DNA from: Sphaerulina vaccinii
Lineage: Eukaryota > Ascomycota > Dothideomycetes > Mycosphaerellales > Mycosphaerellaceae
Direction of reading: 5' to 3'
Assembly: GCA_022570795.1 (NCBI GenBank)
Contig: JAKUDP010000023.1
Span: 1,178,001 to 1,242,000 of the forward strand
DNA: 64,000 nucleotides
Part shown: piece after piece, positions 21,360-32,109 of the stretch
How positions within the stretch are numbered: position 1 is the stretch's first letter
Layout: every line of letters starts with the position of its first letter
Position numbers and translations under genes: made by a program
Notes under the pieces: generated by a model
The model's database searches: none
What the model was told of the DNA's origin: nothing
Seen by the model: the letters and a program-made list of their open reading frames with translations, nothing else

Positions 21360-23260
21360 GAACCTAGGCAAACGCTAGACAACTCGACCTTAAGGATCTT
21401 AAGGTCGCTAAGCCGGACCTCTATTATAGAGACTACGACAAACTATCTACCTAGTTTAATTAACTAGCCTTATACTTTAGGTTTAATAAAGTTAAGGATA
21501 AAAACAAGATACTATTTGCCTCTACCTTCCTTCGTAGACGCGCTAAATACTAGCTTAAGCTATACCTAGAATCCTACCTCTATAATAATAAGGATAAGAA
21601 TAGAATCTTTACTAAGTACAATCGGTTTAGAAGCTAGATAACCGCTCTATTTGGAATCTCTAACAAAGTTAGCACTACTATCCGCGTTATATAGTATCTC
21701 AAACAGACTACTTCTATATCCGAGTATATAGCTAAGTTCTAGGAGTATACGTATATTATTAGTTAGGACAACGAAGCCCTCTAAGTAATATACTATAGGG
21801 GTCTTAAGGATTAAGTTAAAGACAAACTAGCCTATACCGAGCAAGTAGTTATTATTAAGAACCTTACCTAGTTAATTAAAGAAACTATTAAGATCGATAA
21901 TAGCCTCTATAAACAAGCCCTCGAGAAATAGTACAACTCTAAGGTAGCTAGAGTAGCTAGATACGCTACTAAACAACAAGGAAGAACTAGCTACTTCTTA
22001 GCTAGGGACAAGTACTAAGGACGATAGCAACTAAGGTCGCAGCTATACTATAGTCTGCAACTAATAGAGCTTAATAATATTAAGAAAGGCAAGAAGTTTA
22101 GAGCTAGAGGCAAAAGGAAGCTCTATAAGAAGCGAGAAGGACTAACCTATTATAAATATAGTAAGGAAGGCTATATAAAGAGGGACTACTATTCGAAGAA
22201 TATAGTATAGTAATAGCCCTTTAATATAATATAGTAGAAGGGAAACAGACAAGGAGGTTATAACGAATCTATAACCTCTTATAAGGAAGTCCAATCCTTT
22301 AGTATAATAGAATAATAAGTAAACCTCGACCTATACTAAGAAAGACAAGTCGAATATAGAAGCCTTTACTAGCAATTCTATTATAACGACTTATACTAGA
22401 TATATATATCTTCTAAAAGGAATGCGAACTTTTGGCCTAGCCCTCTAGGCAAAGGTATAAGTTTATAGCTAATCCGATAGTATAGGGATAGAAGCAAACT
22501 ACTACCTATTCTAGATAAACTATAAGAACTCTATCCTAAGCTAAGGCTCGCTAATAAAGAAGATATTAACAAGTCTTATTATAATAAAGAAAATTACTCT
22601 CCTAAAATCGAATCTAAAAAGAAAGAATAAGACTAGTCTATAGAAGGAAGTTCCGAGAAGAAGCAACCCTCTAAATATAATAAAAACAATATAAATAACA
22701 AAAACAAGAGTTCCAAAGAATCGGATATAGATATCGAGATTGTAACCTTTACTATAGATGCGCCAAGCCAAATTAAACAAATTATCCTAAACCTAGCGCA
22801 AAATTATAAGTATATCTTTCTAAAAGTTAAAGGAAGGAGATACCTCTATCTATCTAAGCTAGACGCTATACTCGATAGAATAAGATATATATTCTAGAAT
22901 TACCGATATATCGAAGTTAACTATAGGTTCGATACCTTTATATAAGAAAGAGTTCTAATTAGAAGCACGTACACTCTATTTAGGTATATTACCCCAAATA
23001 GGGAAATTGTTACAAACTAGATGCGCGAAGCTATTAGGGAACTCTAGAGAAAGTATACTCTTACCTAGTAGTATTAATCCAAGACTGCCTATAACGAGAC
23101 GTAGGCAGAAAAGAATCTATATTAGATAATTAAAGAAACGGAATAATAGATCTATAAGTAGCTTGCCGAAGAAGCTACTATTACCCTATTAAGAAAAGAA
23201 TTAACTCCTAGAAAATAAGTGTCCCTAGGGAGTTCTATAATATAAATACTTAAGTATTAA
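21360..23260 (+). pseudogene. Gypsy-2 gag remnant
   Basis: Capsid-like helical sequence at about 21,390-21,970 is followed by a zinc knuckle near 22,140-22,200 with Cys changed to Tyr (YYKYSKEGYIKRDYYSKN). Then comes a Lys/Glu/Ser-rich stretch. The stops are TAG or TAA. No boundary between gag and protease can be set. Confidence 0.78.
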
Positions 23261-23269
23261 TAATAGTCT

Positions 23270-26200
23270 TCTATACAAAAATTATTATTAATAGTTATAA
23301 GCTACTAGCTATAATAGACTCTAGAGCGAGTAGGAACTTTGCTTCTAAATTATTTGTAAAACATTATAGACTTGCAACCTAGCATAAGAAAGAAGGGTAT
23401 GAATTAATTATAGTAGACAAATTATTCTTACCTAGTATAGAGCGAGAGACAATACTACTACTACTTGCTATCTAATAGTACTACGAGATAATTGTCCTAG
23501 ATATTACTAATATAGCTAGTTATAATATTGTCCTAGGTATACCTTAGTTAAGAAAGTACAATCTAGTAATCGACTAGAGAAAAGGAGTACTTATATTTAA
23601 GGAATATAATTATATTATCGATATTTAGCCTATATAGTAGTAGCGTTCGCTAGCAGATAAGGCTAAATAGTTTAACTAGACCGAACTTGCGCTGCTATAA
23701 GCTATAGGAGTAGACTTACCCTAAACAGACACCTCGATAATAGTAGAGGGTTATAAAGTTATAGGTACTAATAGAAGTAACGCCCTATTAAAGGATACTA
23801 CCTTAGAAATAGATATTCCTAAAGAGTATTAGAAGTAGTCGAAACTTTTTAAAGAGGTCGAGGGACTAGAAGCCCTACCTAAATACTAGAAATAGGACTA
23901 TAGGATTATACTAATACCTAATAGGGAGCCCCTATTTAAACTATTATAAAAGAAATTCGAGAAAGAGCTCTAGGAAGAAGACAAATAGTTAAAGAAGATG
24001 CTTGCAAAATAATAGATCCGCAAGTTACAATCTAGCGCTAGAGCCCTAACTATATTTGTTCCAAAACCTAATAGGAAGTTATAACTAGTAGTCGATTATC
24101 GAAGACTTAATAAGATTACTATTAAGAACCGATACCTACTACCTAATATCGAAGAACTATAAGATAGACTTACAGGATCTAACTAGTATACGAAAATCGA
24201 TCTATAAGACGCATTCTATACTATCTGCATAGTAGAAGGCAAGGAATAGAAAATAGCGTTCCGAATATACTATAGACTTTACAAGTTTAGAGTTATACCT
24301 ATAGAACTAACTAACGTACTAGCCTCCTACTAGGAGATAGTAAATAACATCCTTAGAGACCTACTCAATATATATATTATTATATATATAGATAACATCC
24401 TTATCTATACTAAAGAGTCCCTATAGGAATATATTAAACAAGTCTAAGACATTTTCTAACAACTTATAAATATAGGATTCTATACTACTCCCAAAAAGTG
24501 CGAGTTCTATAAGAAAGAAGTCAAGTTCCTAGGATTTATCCTAAGCCTTTAAGGAATTAAGATCGATCTAGCAAAGATAGAGTCGATATAAACTTAGCTA
24601 GTACCTAAGATAGTTAAGGAAGTATAATTGTTCCTTAGACTAGCTAATTATAACCGGAAGTTTATTAAGGACTACTTAAGGCTCTCTATACTATTAAACA
24701 AGCTTATATAGAAGGATAGAAAGTGGAGCTAGGGTACAGACCAAGTAAAGGCCTTTAAAGCACTTAAGATATTATACTACTAGATACTAGTACTACAATT
24801 ATTCGATAGGAAATATAAGGTTAAACTAGAGACTAATATATTAGATATAGCTATAGGAGTATACCTTATATAAGAGTATAATAGGAAGAGATACCCGGTA
24901 GCTTACTACTCGAGGAAACTAACTCCTATAGAATAGAACTACAACGTCTATAATAAAGAGTTGCTTGCAATTATTACTATAATATAGTACTAGCGAGTAT
25001 ATATAGAAGGAGCCCCTAAGCTTACGATTCTTTCTAATTATAAGAATCTAACTTACTTTACTATAACAAAAGTACTAATCTAATAATAGGCCTACTAGTC
25101 GGAACTACTTAGTTAATATAAGTTCGAAATCTACTATATACTAGGAAAGGACAATAGTCGAGCCGACATACTAAGCTGCCGAAGTAACTATATAGAAGGA
25201 AAAGAACTAGTATACTAGAAAGTGCTTAGGGCCAATCTAGATAGAAGCCTAAGCTCGAACTTAATAGAGTTTAACTATATTATACAAGTTCTTTAGGATA
25301 TAGAAGAATAGTTCCCTATACTATAAGGGAAGTATTAGGTACTAAAGGACCGAGAGAATAAGTATATACAACACTACTATAACAATCTATAATACAGACA
25401 CCCTAGAACTATAAAGACTATAGAGTTAATTTAAAGAAACTTTAGCTTTCTATATATATACGAATATATATTATAATATATTAAACGCTACAAGCCCTAC
25501 TAATAGAATAAGGCAGATCGATATACGAAATATAGATATATCTAATTCTGCACTCCTCTATATTAACTATAGGACGAAGTTATAATAGACTTTATTATAA
25601 AGTTGCCTTTATTATAGGACTAGATTATAGGAATTAGCTACGATATAATACTAGTTATAGTCGATAGGCTTACTAAATATATATACTTTATTACTACTAG
25701 CAAGATATATACTACTAAGCAACTCGGACACCTTATTATAGATAGACTTATAAGATATTATAGATTCCTAAAAGTATTTATTATAGATAGAGATAAGCTC
25801 TTTACCTCTAACTACTAGAAGACCTTAGTCGGCATACTCGGAATCAAATACAAGCTATTAATAGTATATTATTCTTAGATAGATAGGCAAACTAAAAGAA
25901 CAAACCAAACGCTAGAACAATACCTATAATACTATATTAATTATATATAAGACAACTAGTTAGCGCTGCTACTAATAGCATAGCTCGCACTAAATAATTA
26001 GTAATTAGAGATAATAAAGGCTATACTATTCTTCTCGAATTATAGGCAAAACCTAAACCTCTTTAGAGAACCTTTATCTTACCTATAGGTAGAATATACT
26101 ATAATTGCAAGCGAAGATCTAAAGAACCTCTATAAGGAACTAGAAGGACGAATTATAGACTCGCAACTAATAATAGCTAGGCTATATAATAACAAACGAA

Positions 26201-26620
26201 AAATAGCACCTTAGCTAAAGAGGGGGGATAAGGTCTATCTCCTTATAAAAAACCTTAAGATAAGGAGAAAGATAAAGAAACTAGATTAAGTTAAGGTCGG
26301 ACTATTTTTAATTAATAAGCTATAAGGGCTAGTTAACTACCGACTTAAGTTGCTAAAAGATATAAAGATCCACCTAGTATTCTACGTATTATTATTAGAA
26401 CCTGCAGACGCCGAAACACTTTACTAAGAAACATTCTACTTCTAACCTAAAGAAGAGGATATATTCGAAGTAGAGAGGATCCTAGAACAAAAGGGTTAGA
26501 ACTACTTAGTTAAGTAGAAAGGATATAACAACTCGGAAAATACCTAGGAACTAGAATCTAACCTTATAAACTGCTACTAGCTTCTAGTATAGTTCTACTA
26601 GGATCTACTAGAGAAGGGAA
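23270..26620 (+). pseudogene. Gypsy-2 pol remnant: protease, RT, RNase H, integrase, chromodomain
   Basis: Protease: AIIDSRASRNFASKLF near 23,310 (DSGA changed to DSRA). RT: LVVDYRRLNKITIKNRYLLP near 24,085, KIDLXDAFYTI near 24,200, YxDD box read as YIDNILIY near 24,390. RNase H: PVAYYSRKLTPIEXNYNVYN near 24,900. Integrase: DFIIKLPLL near 25,590 and VDRLTKYIYFI near 25,655, with later landmarks IDRQTKRTNQTLEQYL near 25,880. Chromodomain: EVERILEQKG and YLVKXKGYNNSENTXELES at 26,468-26,560. Almost every stop falls at an expected Gln or Trp. Confidence 0.93.
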
Positions 26621-27185
26621 ACCCTAGAAGTTGTCGGGCAAACCCTCGAGAGCACCCTAAGTACTAGGTAATAGGTTTAAAGCTAAACTAGTAGATAGTT
26701 CGGAAAAAGTTATAACCTCCTCCTCTACCTATTCTACTACCTCCTACTCCTCGATATTTGCTAACTCTACTACTATCGCATTGTCTATACGACAATCGAT
26801 TAGATCTATCTGCTACTATAACTATATCTTATGCGTATATATAGTATAAGAAGCCTTATACGCGGCCTCTAAGGCGCGTTATGCCTCCTTCTAGGCGCGC
26901 TTCGCCTCTTGGATCCTAGATAAGAGCTTCTCTTTCTTAGAATAAAGACAATCGAATTTGGACTTTATAACCTAGATGTCGCACTACTAACTACGACGAA
27001 CATACTTATTATATTTTCCCAAGCAAATATGCACCTTGTATATATACTTATGCTTCTTATAGGACAAACACAACTTTACTATAATAGCCCCCTAGAGGTC
27101 TAGAAAATTGGCGAGCTTATAACAATAATAGGTTAAGGACTTAGTTATTATACAAGGTATTATAAAGGAAAGAAGCTATAACAAC
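26590..27185 (-). pseudogene. antisense ORF in Gypsy-2 with RIP-mutated Zn2Cys6-like cluster and coiled coil
   Basis: Read on the minus strand between pol and the 3' LTR, one frame stays coherent for about 200 codons, broken only by TAG/TAA. At 27070-26981 the residues are C, 2, Y, 6, Y, 8, Y, 2, Y, 6, C: exactly the C-x2-C-x6-C-x8-C-x2-C-x6-C spacing of a fungal binuclear zinc cluster. TAT/TAC stand where TGT/TGC would be (G-to-A in TpG, RIP). It is basic around the first half (KKHKYI) and followed by a Lys/Glu/Ala-rich likely coiled coil (SKKEKLLSRIQEAKRA) and an acidic tail (EVVE, VEEEV). The sense strand here is past the chromodomain. Antisense ORFs in fungal Gypsy elements have, as far as I know, no settled function; the zinc-cluster assignment is mine from spacing. 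Confidence 0.6.
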
Positions 27186-27252
27186 TAACTTTCTAGGGGA
27201 TAACAACTCTATAAACTAGCTTTAGAACAAAGCTAGGCTAGATAGGGGATAG

Positions 27253-27614
27253 TATTATAGTTTGTATACTATAGGAATATCCCTATAGATTTTCTAGGCG
27301 CGCATTATATATAGAAGTAATTAGTAGCGCTTAGACTAGGCCTACTACTAATTATACTAAGCACCCTAATTATACTAAGTAGGCCTTAATTAGAGTAATT
27401 AGAGTAATTAATAAAACTAGGAATCTCCTTTATATATATAGGCGATAAATATTATAGTTATAGATAGTTATCGTATATAACTTACTATTCTATCTTACTA
27501 ATTAGAATACAAGAACCTTCTTTACTTACTCCCTTATAGATATATTAATAAGCTCTAACTAGATTAAGCTTAGCCTCTACTTAGTAAGATTATTAGGTCC
27601 CCTATAACCTAATA
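27253..27614 (+). repeat. right LTR of Gypsy-2
   Basis: 362 bp, near-identical to 20913-21272; followed by target duplication TTAAG and then Gypsy-1 integrase. Confidence 0.92.
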
Positions 27615-27619
27615 TTAAG

Positions 27620-28770
27620 CTAAACTACTAGAGGAATAGGGGCCTCCTATAACCCTTGCCGACGCCTAACCGAGTATAGAACGATATATCTATAGACTTT
27701 ATTACCTACCTACCTATATTAGAAGGGTTCGATACGATCCTAGTAGTAGTAGACCGCCTAACTAAGCTACGATACTATATCCCCTACTATTCGACTAATA
27801 GCGCCGAAGAGGTAGCGCGTCTCTTTATCTAGAATATCTTCTACCTATATAGGAAGCTAATTAATATTATCTCTAATTATAACGTAAAGTTTATATCTAA
27901 TTTCTAGAAGTATTTAAGTTAGAGGCTTAAGATTAAGGCCTTACCCTCTACTACCTTCTACCTATAGACTAATAGCTAGATTAAGAGGCTAAATATAGTC
28001 CTAGAATAATACCTCCGAGTATACGTCTCCTACTTATAGAATAACTAGGTAGAGTAGCTACCTCTCGCCGAGTTTTCTACTAACTCTATCTTTTCTAAGA
28101 CTATAGGAATATCTCTATTCTTTGCTACCTATAGGTACTAGCTACTTCTAGGAATCGAAGCTCTTCCTCTAACGACTACCCCTATTAGTAGGGATATAGC
28201 CTCCTTTGCCGATAATATAAAAGCTATCCTAGATTACCTAAAGGCCGAGACTAGCCTAGCGTAGTTAAGGTATAAAAATACTATAAACCGGAACTATACC
28301 TCCTCCTATTGTTTCTATAAAGGATAGGAAGTCTAGCTAGACGCCTAGAATATTAAGACTCTACGCCCGAAGAAGAAGCTCGACTAGAAGAACCTAGGGC
28401 CCTTCTAGGTCCTAGAGGTAAAGCTATATACCTATCGACTCGACCTCCTACTATCTATAAAGATCTACTTAGTATTTAATAACAACCTACTATCCCCTAC
28501 TACTACGAACCTATACTGCTTCTAGCACTAGGCACCCCTGCTACTAGTCGAAGTAGAAGGAGTCGAAGAATAGGAAGTCGAAGAGATCGTAGACTCCAAA
28601 GTCGATCGCTAGGGTCGTAGAGGCTATATATACTTTTACTATATTATAAAATAGAAGGGATATAACGTTCCTACTATAGAGCCTACCGATACTATTATCG
28701 AAGACGTCCCGTACTTAGTTAGAACATTCTATTAGCGCTACTCTAATAAACTAGCGCTCTACTAAATGCC
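27620..28770 (+). pseudogene. Gypsy-1 integrase (remainder) and chromodomain
   Basis: Continues the frame cut at 20,907: RGLLXPLPTPNRV, then the catalytic core SIDFITYLPILEG, VVVDRLTKLRYYIP and the conserved DDE-domain region. The chromodomain lies near 28,600-28,740 (YYIIKXKGYNVPTIEPTDTI). The junction with the upstream half restores the usual order of the chromovirus integrase. Confidence 0.88.
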
Positions 28771-29003
28771 TTGTTAGCCTATTAGTCCCGACTATATATA
28801 TACTAGCGAAAGTCCCTAGAGAGGTACCTACTTCCTATAGTTATATAAGCCTACCTTGCCTGCCTTGCTAGGCGCCGAGAAAGGTTTTAGTATATATAAC
28901 TAAAATTCAGGCATAGCCTAGAAAGGTTATATAACTCTACCTAAGTACTATAGCTCCTTTCTTTTATATAAGGCCTAGAGGCTTATAGCTAGAAGAGGAG
29001 TAA

Positions 29004-29271
29004 TATTATAGGCATTGCCTATAATATACCTAAGGCAGATATAGGAGGCTAAGAGCCTACCTAGACTATAAGGACACGTAAGTAAATTATATATACTATC
29101 CTATAGAGAAGGATCTTCTCTAATACTCGAAGGGAGAACTTCCTTCCTTTAAGCTACGTCCTATTAATTAGGACTACCTATATAGTAGTATAGAGTCTAT
29201 ATAGCCTATCTATAGTACCTATACCTAAATATAAGTATACCTACCTTCCTACCTACCTCCTACCTATAATA
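29004..29271 (+). repeat. right LTR of Gypsy-1
   Basis: 268 bp, begins TATTATAGGCATTGCC and ends CCTATAATA; matches 16637-16904. Confidence 0.9.
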
Positions 29272-31862
29272 AGAACTCCGCTCCTTTCCTAGCGAGCTAA
29301 AGATAAAACTATAGATTAGAGATTATACTTTTAATATATAAGGGAGACTATAATATCGAGGAAAGTTATAGATTCTAGGCTCCCTAGCTATAATAGAGGA
29401 AGTATATAAAGAATTAGCAACTAACAAAAAAGACCTAGATATACTACGGACTAAGCTAATCTAAGCTAGCTATAATACTACGGCCTCTAGCTACCTAGGG
29501 CAGGATGCTACTAGCGCAATTATAGAAAGAGACTTTTATTAGCTACTACTATCTAGGTAGGTACGTCGGTTCTATAACAACTATAACAATTGTAGCAGAA
29601 ATCGAGTCTAGAGAGAATATAAGTATAGCCTCCTTCGACTACTTCTAGTACCTAATCGTTTCTACTAGGAAATCTCGATAGACTTTATAATAGAACTCCT
29701 AGACTCGGAGAGTTGCTAATACCTTTAGGTAATTAAGGATTGTCTAGGGAAAACTATTAGTTTGGAAGCGACTCCTAATATAAAAGCCGAGGCCTATATA
29801 TATAAGTTTCTAGATTGCTAGGTAAAATACTATAGTCTGCCTTATATAATTACTAGCGATCGAGGCACGAACTAGACTAGCATATTCTAGAGGACCTTAT
29901 ATAAGTTACTAGGCGTTTGCTAGAGATTGAGCTCTAGATACTATCTACAAACGGACGGAGGCCCAGAAAGAGTGAATTAGGATATATAAGTATATCTTCG
30001 AGCATTTGTAAACTAGGAGCAATCCGACTAGAAAAGGTAGCTCCCTATAGCACAATTAGCGCTAAATAGCCGCTATAATGCGAGCCTAGGGATAAGCCCC
30101 TTCTTCGCTATATATAGCTATAAAGCACTATTACCTATTCCTTTAGAGACAGAGGCTACTAAAAATACGAGGCTACTAGCAAATAAGTAGGTAGAGTAGT
30201 TTGTTTAAAAAGTTAAGGAAATTACTAACCTCTATTAGGTAAGTATAGCTATAGCTACTTAGAAACAGGAGGAGACTACTAACCGAACCCGGAACATAGT
30301 ACTAGAGTACTAAAAGGGTAATAAAGTCTAGTTAAATCTCTATAACTACTATATAGATCGACCGAAGAAAAGCCTAGACTAGAGGAATGCGAAGTATATA
30401 GTTAATAAGGTTCTTTCGCCGGTCTCTCTCCGTTTGTCTAGTATTCCTAGTAATATATACCCGGTCTTTTATACTAACTTAGTGCAACTAGTATATAGAG
30501 ACCTACTACTAGGTTAGGTTTCTAAGAATAACCAACCTGCCCCTATACTCTTCTAGACGCACGCCGAGTAGCAAGTAGAGAAGATCCTTTATACTAAGAC
30601 AAAATAGAATAAGAGAGAAGTCCTAGTAAAATAGAGTAGGTACTATAAACCGATATAGGAACCCTTAGAAAACCTAGAGGACAACGAGGCCTTAGACAAA
30701 TTCGAGGACGAATATAGAGATACTAAGTTAAACGATAGACTGCTAGCTGCCTATAATAAGATAGCTAGGCCGAAGAAACAAACGCGAAATATATAATTTT
30801 AGGAATTAGAGTTAGGCGCAAAACAAAACAAGTTATAATTCTAGGGTATCTAAAATCTAAACTAATTACCGAAGTAGGAGAAGAATTAGAAAGAGCAAGG
30901 CTAAATTACTAGCTGCCTAAAAAGTACTAGACACCCCTAAAAACAATATAGAAGCTGCCCTAGATTACTTATTAAAGTTCTTATTACTAATAAAGAGAAG
31001 ATCGCTGCAGCCCGGCTTCTATAGGATAGTTAGTATAGGAAAACCGACGGATATAGACAATTAACTTACTAGGTTCTACTAAGCGATAGCCTAGGCGACT
31101 ATAGTAGTAACTTGTATAGCAACTATACTAAAAGAGATAGTTAGTATAATTGAGATAGAGGGGCCTAGGAACTTACTTAGGTAGAAGACTAGTAGTCTAC
31201 AAAGACTCTAGGGCCTTTGTAGCCTTAGCTACCTTAACAAGGTTAGTATAGGCAGTATCCCTAGAAAACAACGCGTTAGCTAGGCTAGAATCGATAGTAC
31301 CTAAAAATACTTGCTACTAGGCATTATTAGCGCGGGTAAGGGCGGCGTATGCCTTATAGTATAGGGCCGGGCTAAAATCGATAGTTAGCGCGCTCTTTCT
31401 AGAGGATACCGAGAAAGACCTATAGAGGAAGATAGTTCTTTTTAAGCTTGGTATAGTTCTAATAAGCGCGCGAACCCTTAGACTAGTAGATATTAGTAGG
31501 GGCCGGTTAGAAAGCAATAGTAGCCGAGCCTTACTATCTAGGCGACATATTTGCAGCTAGAGTTAATACAACTAATATAGTAGACGTAGGTAGAAGATAC
31601 TAGGAACTATTAGAAAAGGGGTAGAAGCTAATATCAAACCTAGGGTACTTACTAATAGTATTAGTAAAGCTAGTATACTTATTAGTTAAAGTCGCTAGGC
31701 TAGTAACTAGTTAGTATATAGCGGTACCCTACGCAATAGAAGAGGGGAGAAGCTAAGCTAATAAAATCGACTTACTATAAGATAGTTAGTTAGGAAAGAA
31801 AAGAGAAATTAATAAAGAAGATAGATAGCTATTATAGGAAGCCGTTTATTATTTGCTAGATC
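29272..31862 (+). mobile_element. Gypsy-3: 5'-truncated chromovirus fragment (integrase to 3' region)
   Basis: Directly after the Gypsy-1 LTR the plus frame reads the RNase H/integrase linker (SLAIIEEVYKELAT), the HHCC finger (NNCSRNRV), PNRFYXEISIDFIIEL, TSDRGTN, YYLQTDGGPERVN, LPIAQLALNSRYNASLGISP and a chromodomain-like end (REVLVKXSRYYKPIXEPLEN near 30,620-30,680). No gag or RT of this element and no LTR pair were found. The rest to 31,862 holds no sense coding but an antisense frame. Confidence 0.82.
31240..31520 (-). pseudogene. antisense ORF remnant in Gypsy-3 with half of a Zn2Cys6-like motif
   Basis: At 31464-31432 on the minus strand, one frame reads R-A-Y-x-N-Y-T-K-L-K-K-N-Y. If TAT is restored to the TGT expected before RIP, the spacing is C-x2-C-x6-C with a Lys-rich loop, like the first half of a fungal zinc cluster. 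A neighbouring frame (31517-31317 and onward) reads a helix-rich stretch (ALYYKAYAALTRANNA) that could be the following coiled coil, so a frame break would be needed. It occupies the same place relative to the chromodomain as the antisense ORF of Gypsy-2. Confidence 0.4.
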
Positions 31863-32109
31863 TATCGAAATAGGACGACAATATATATACCTACGACGTA
31901 TAGGAAGGGTCTTAATATATAGTAGAAGTAGAAGCGTTAGATAGGAACTAACTATATTAATTATATTAGTTAGATATAGGTTATATCTCCTCCTAAGATA
32001 TAGAGCATTAGATAAGTTATATAACCTACTATTACGTAACGTATATTATATAATCTAATCCCTAAGGGGGTGTCTCTTAGATAGTCTAACTAGACTATAC
32101 TTTCTAATA
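31863..32109 (-). repeat. 3' LTR of the minus-strand Copia
   Basis: 247 bp; partner of 37334-37580. Confidence 0.88.

Larger units (their letters stand above)
20913..27614 (+). mobile_element. Gypsy-2: complete Ty3/Gypsy chromovirus-type element inserted in Gypsy-1
   Basis: LTRs at 20913-21272 (360 bp) and 27253-27614 (362 bp; the 2-bp difference is in the GCGCG(CA)TTATAT tract). An exact 5-bp target duplication TTAAG lies at 20908-20912 and 27615-27619. The plus strand carries gag, protease, RT, RNase H, integrase and chromodomain. An extra minus-strand frame lies between pol and the 3' LTR. It is nested, so it arrived after Gypsy-1; it is also RIP-mutated. Confidence 0.93.
16637..29271 (+). 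mobile_element. Gypsy-1: Ty3/Gypsy chromovirus-type element, interrupted by Gypsy-2
   Basis: Two 268-bp LTRs (16637-16904 and 29004-29271) enclose gag with a zinc knuckle, then protease, reverse transcriptase, RNase H, integrase and a C-terminal chromodomain on the plus strand. The integrase is split at the end of its HHCC zinc-finger region (20907/27615) by Gypsy-2. No clean 5-bp target duplication was found around the element. All open frames are destroyed by RIP stops. Confidence 0.88.

Noticed and set aside
22541..22780. 79-codon hydrophobic minus-strand frame in the retrotransposon block
   Set aside because: Antisense to a Lys-rich part of Gypsy-2 gag; hydrophobicity is the complement of AAA/AAT/ATA codons.
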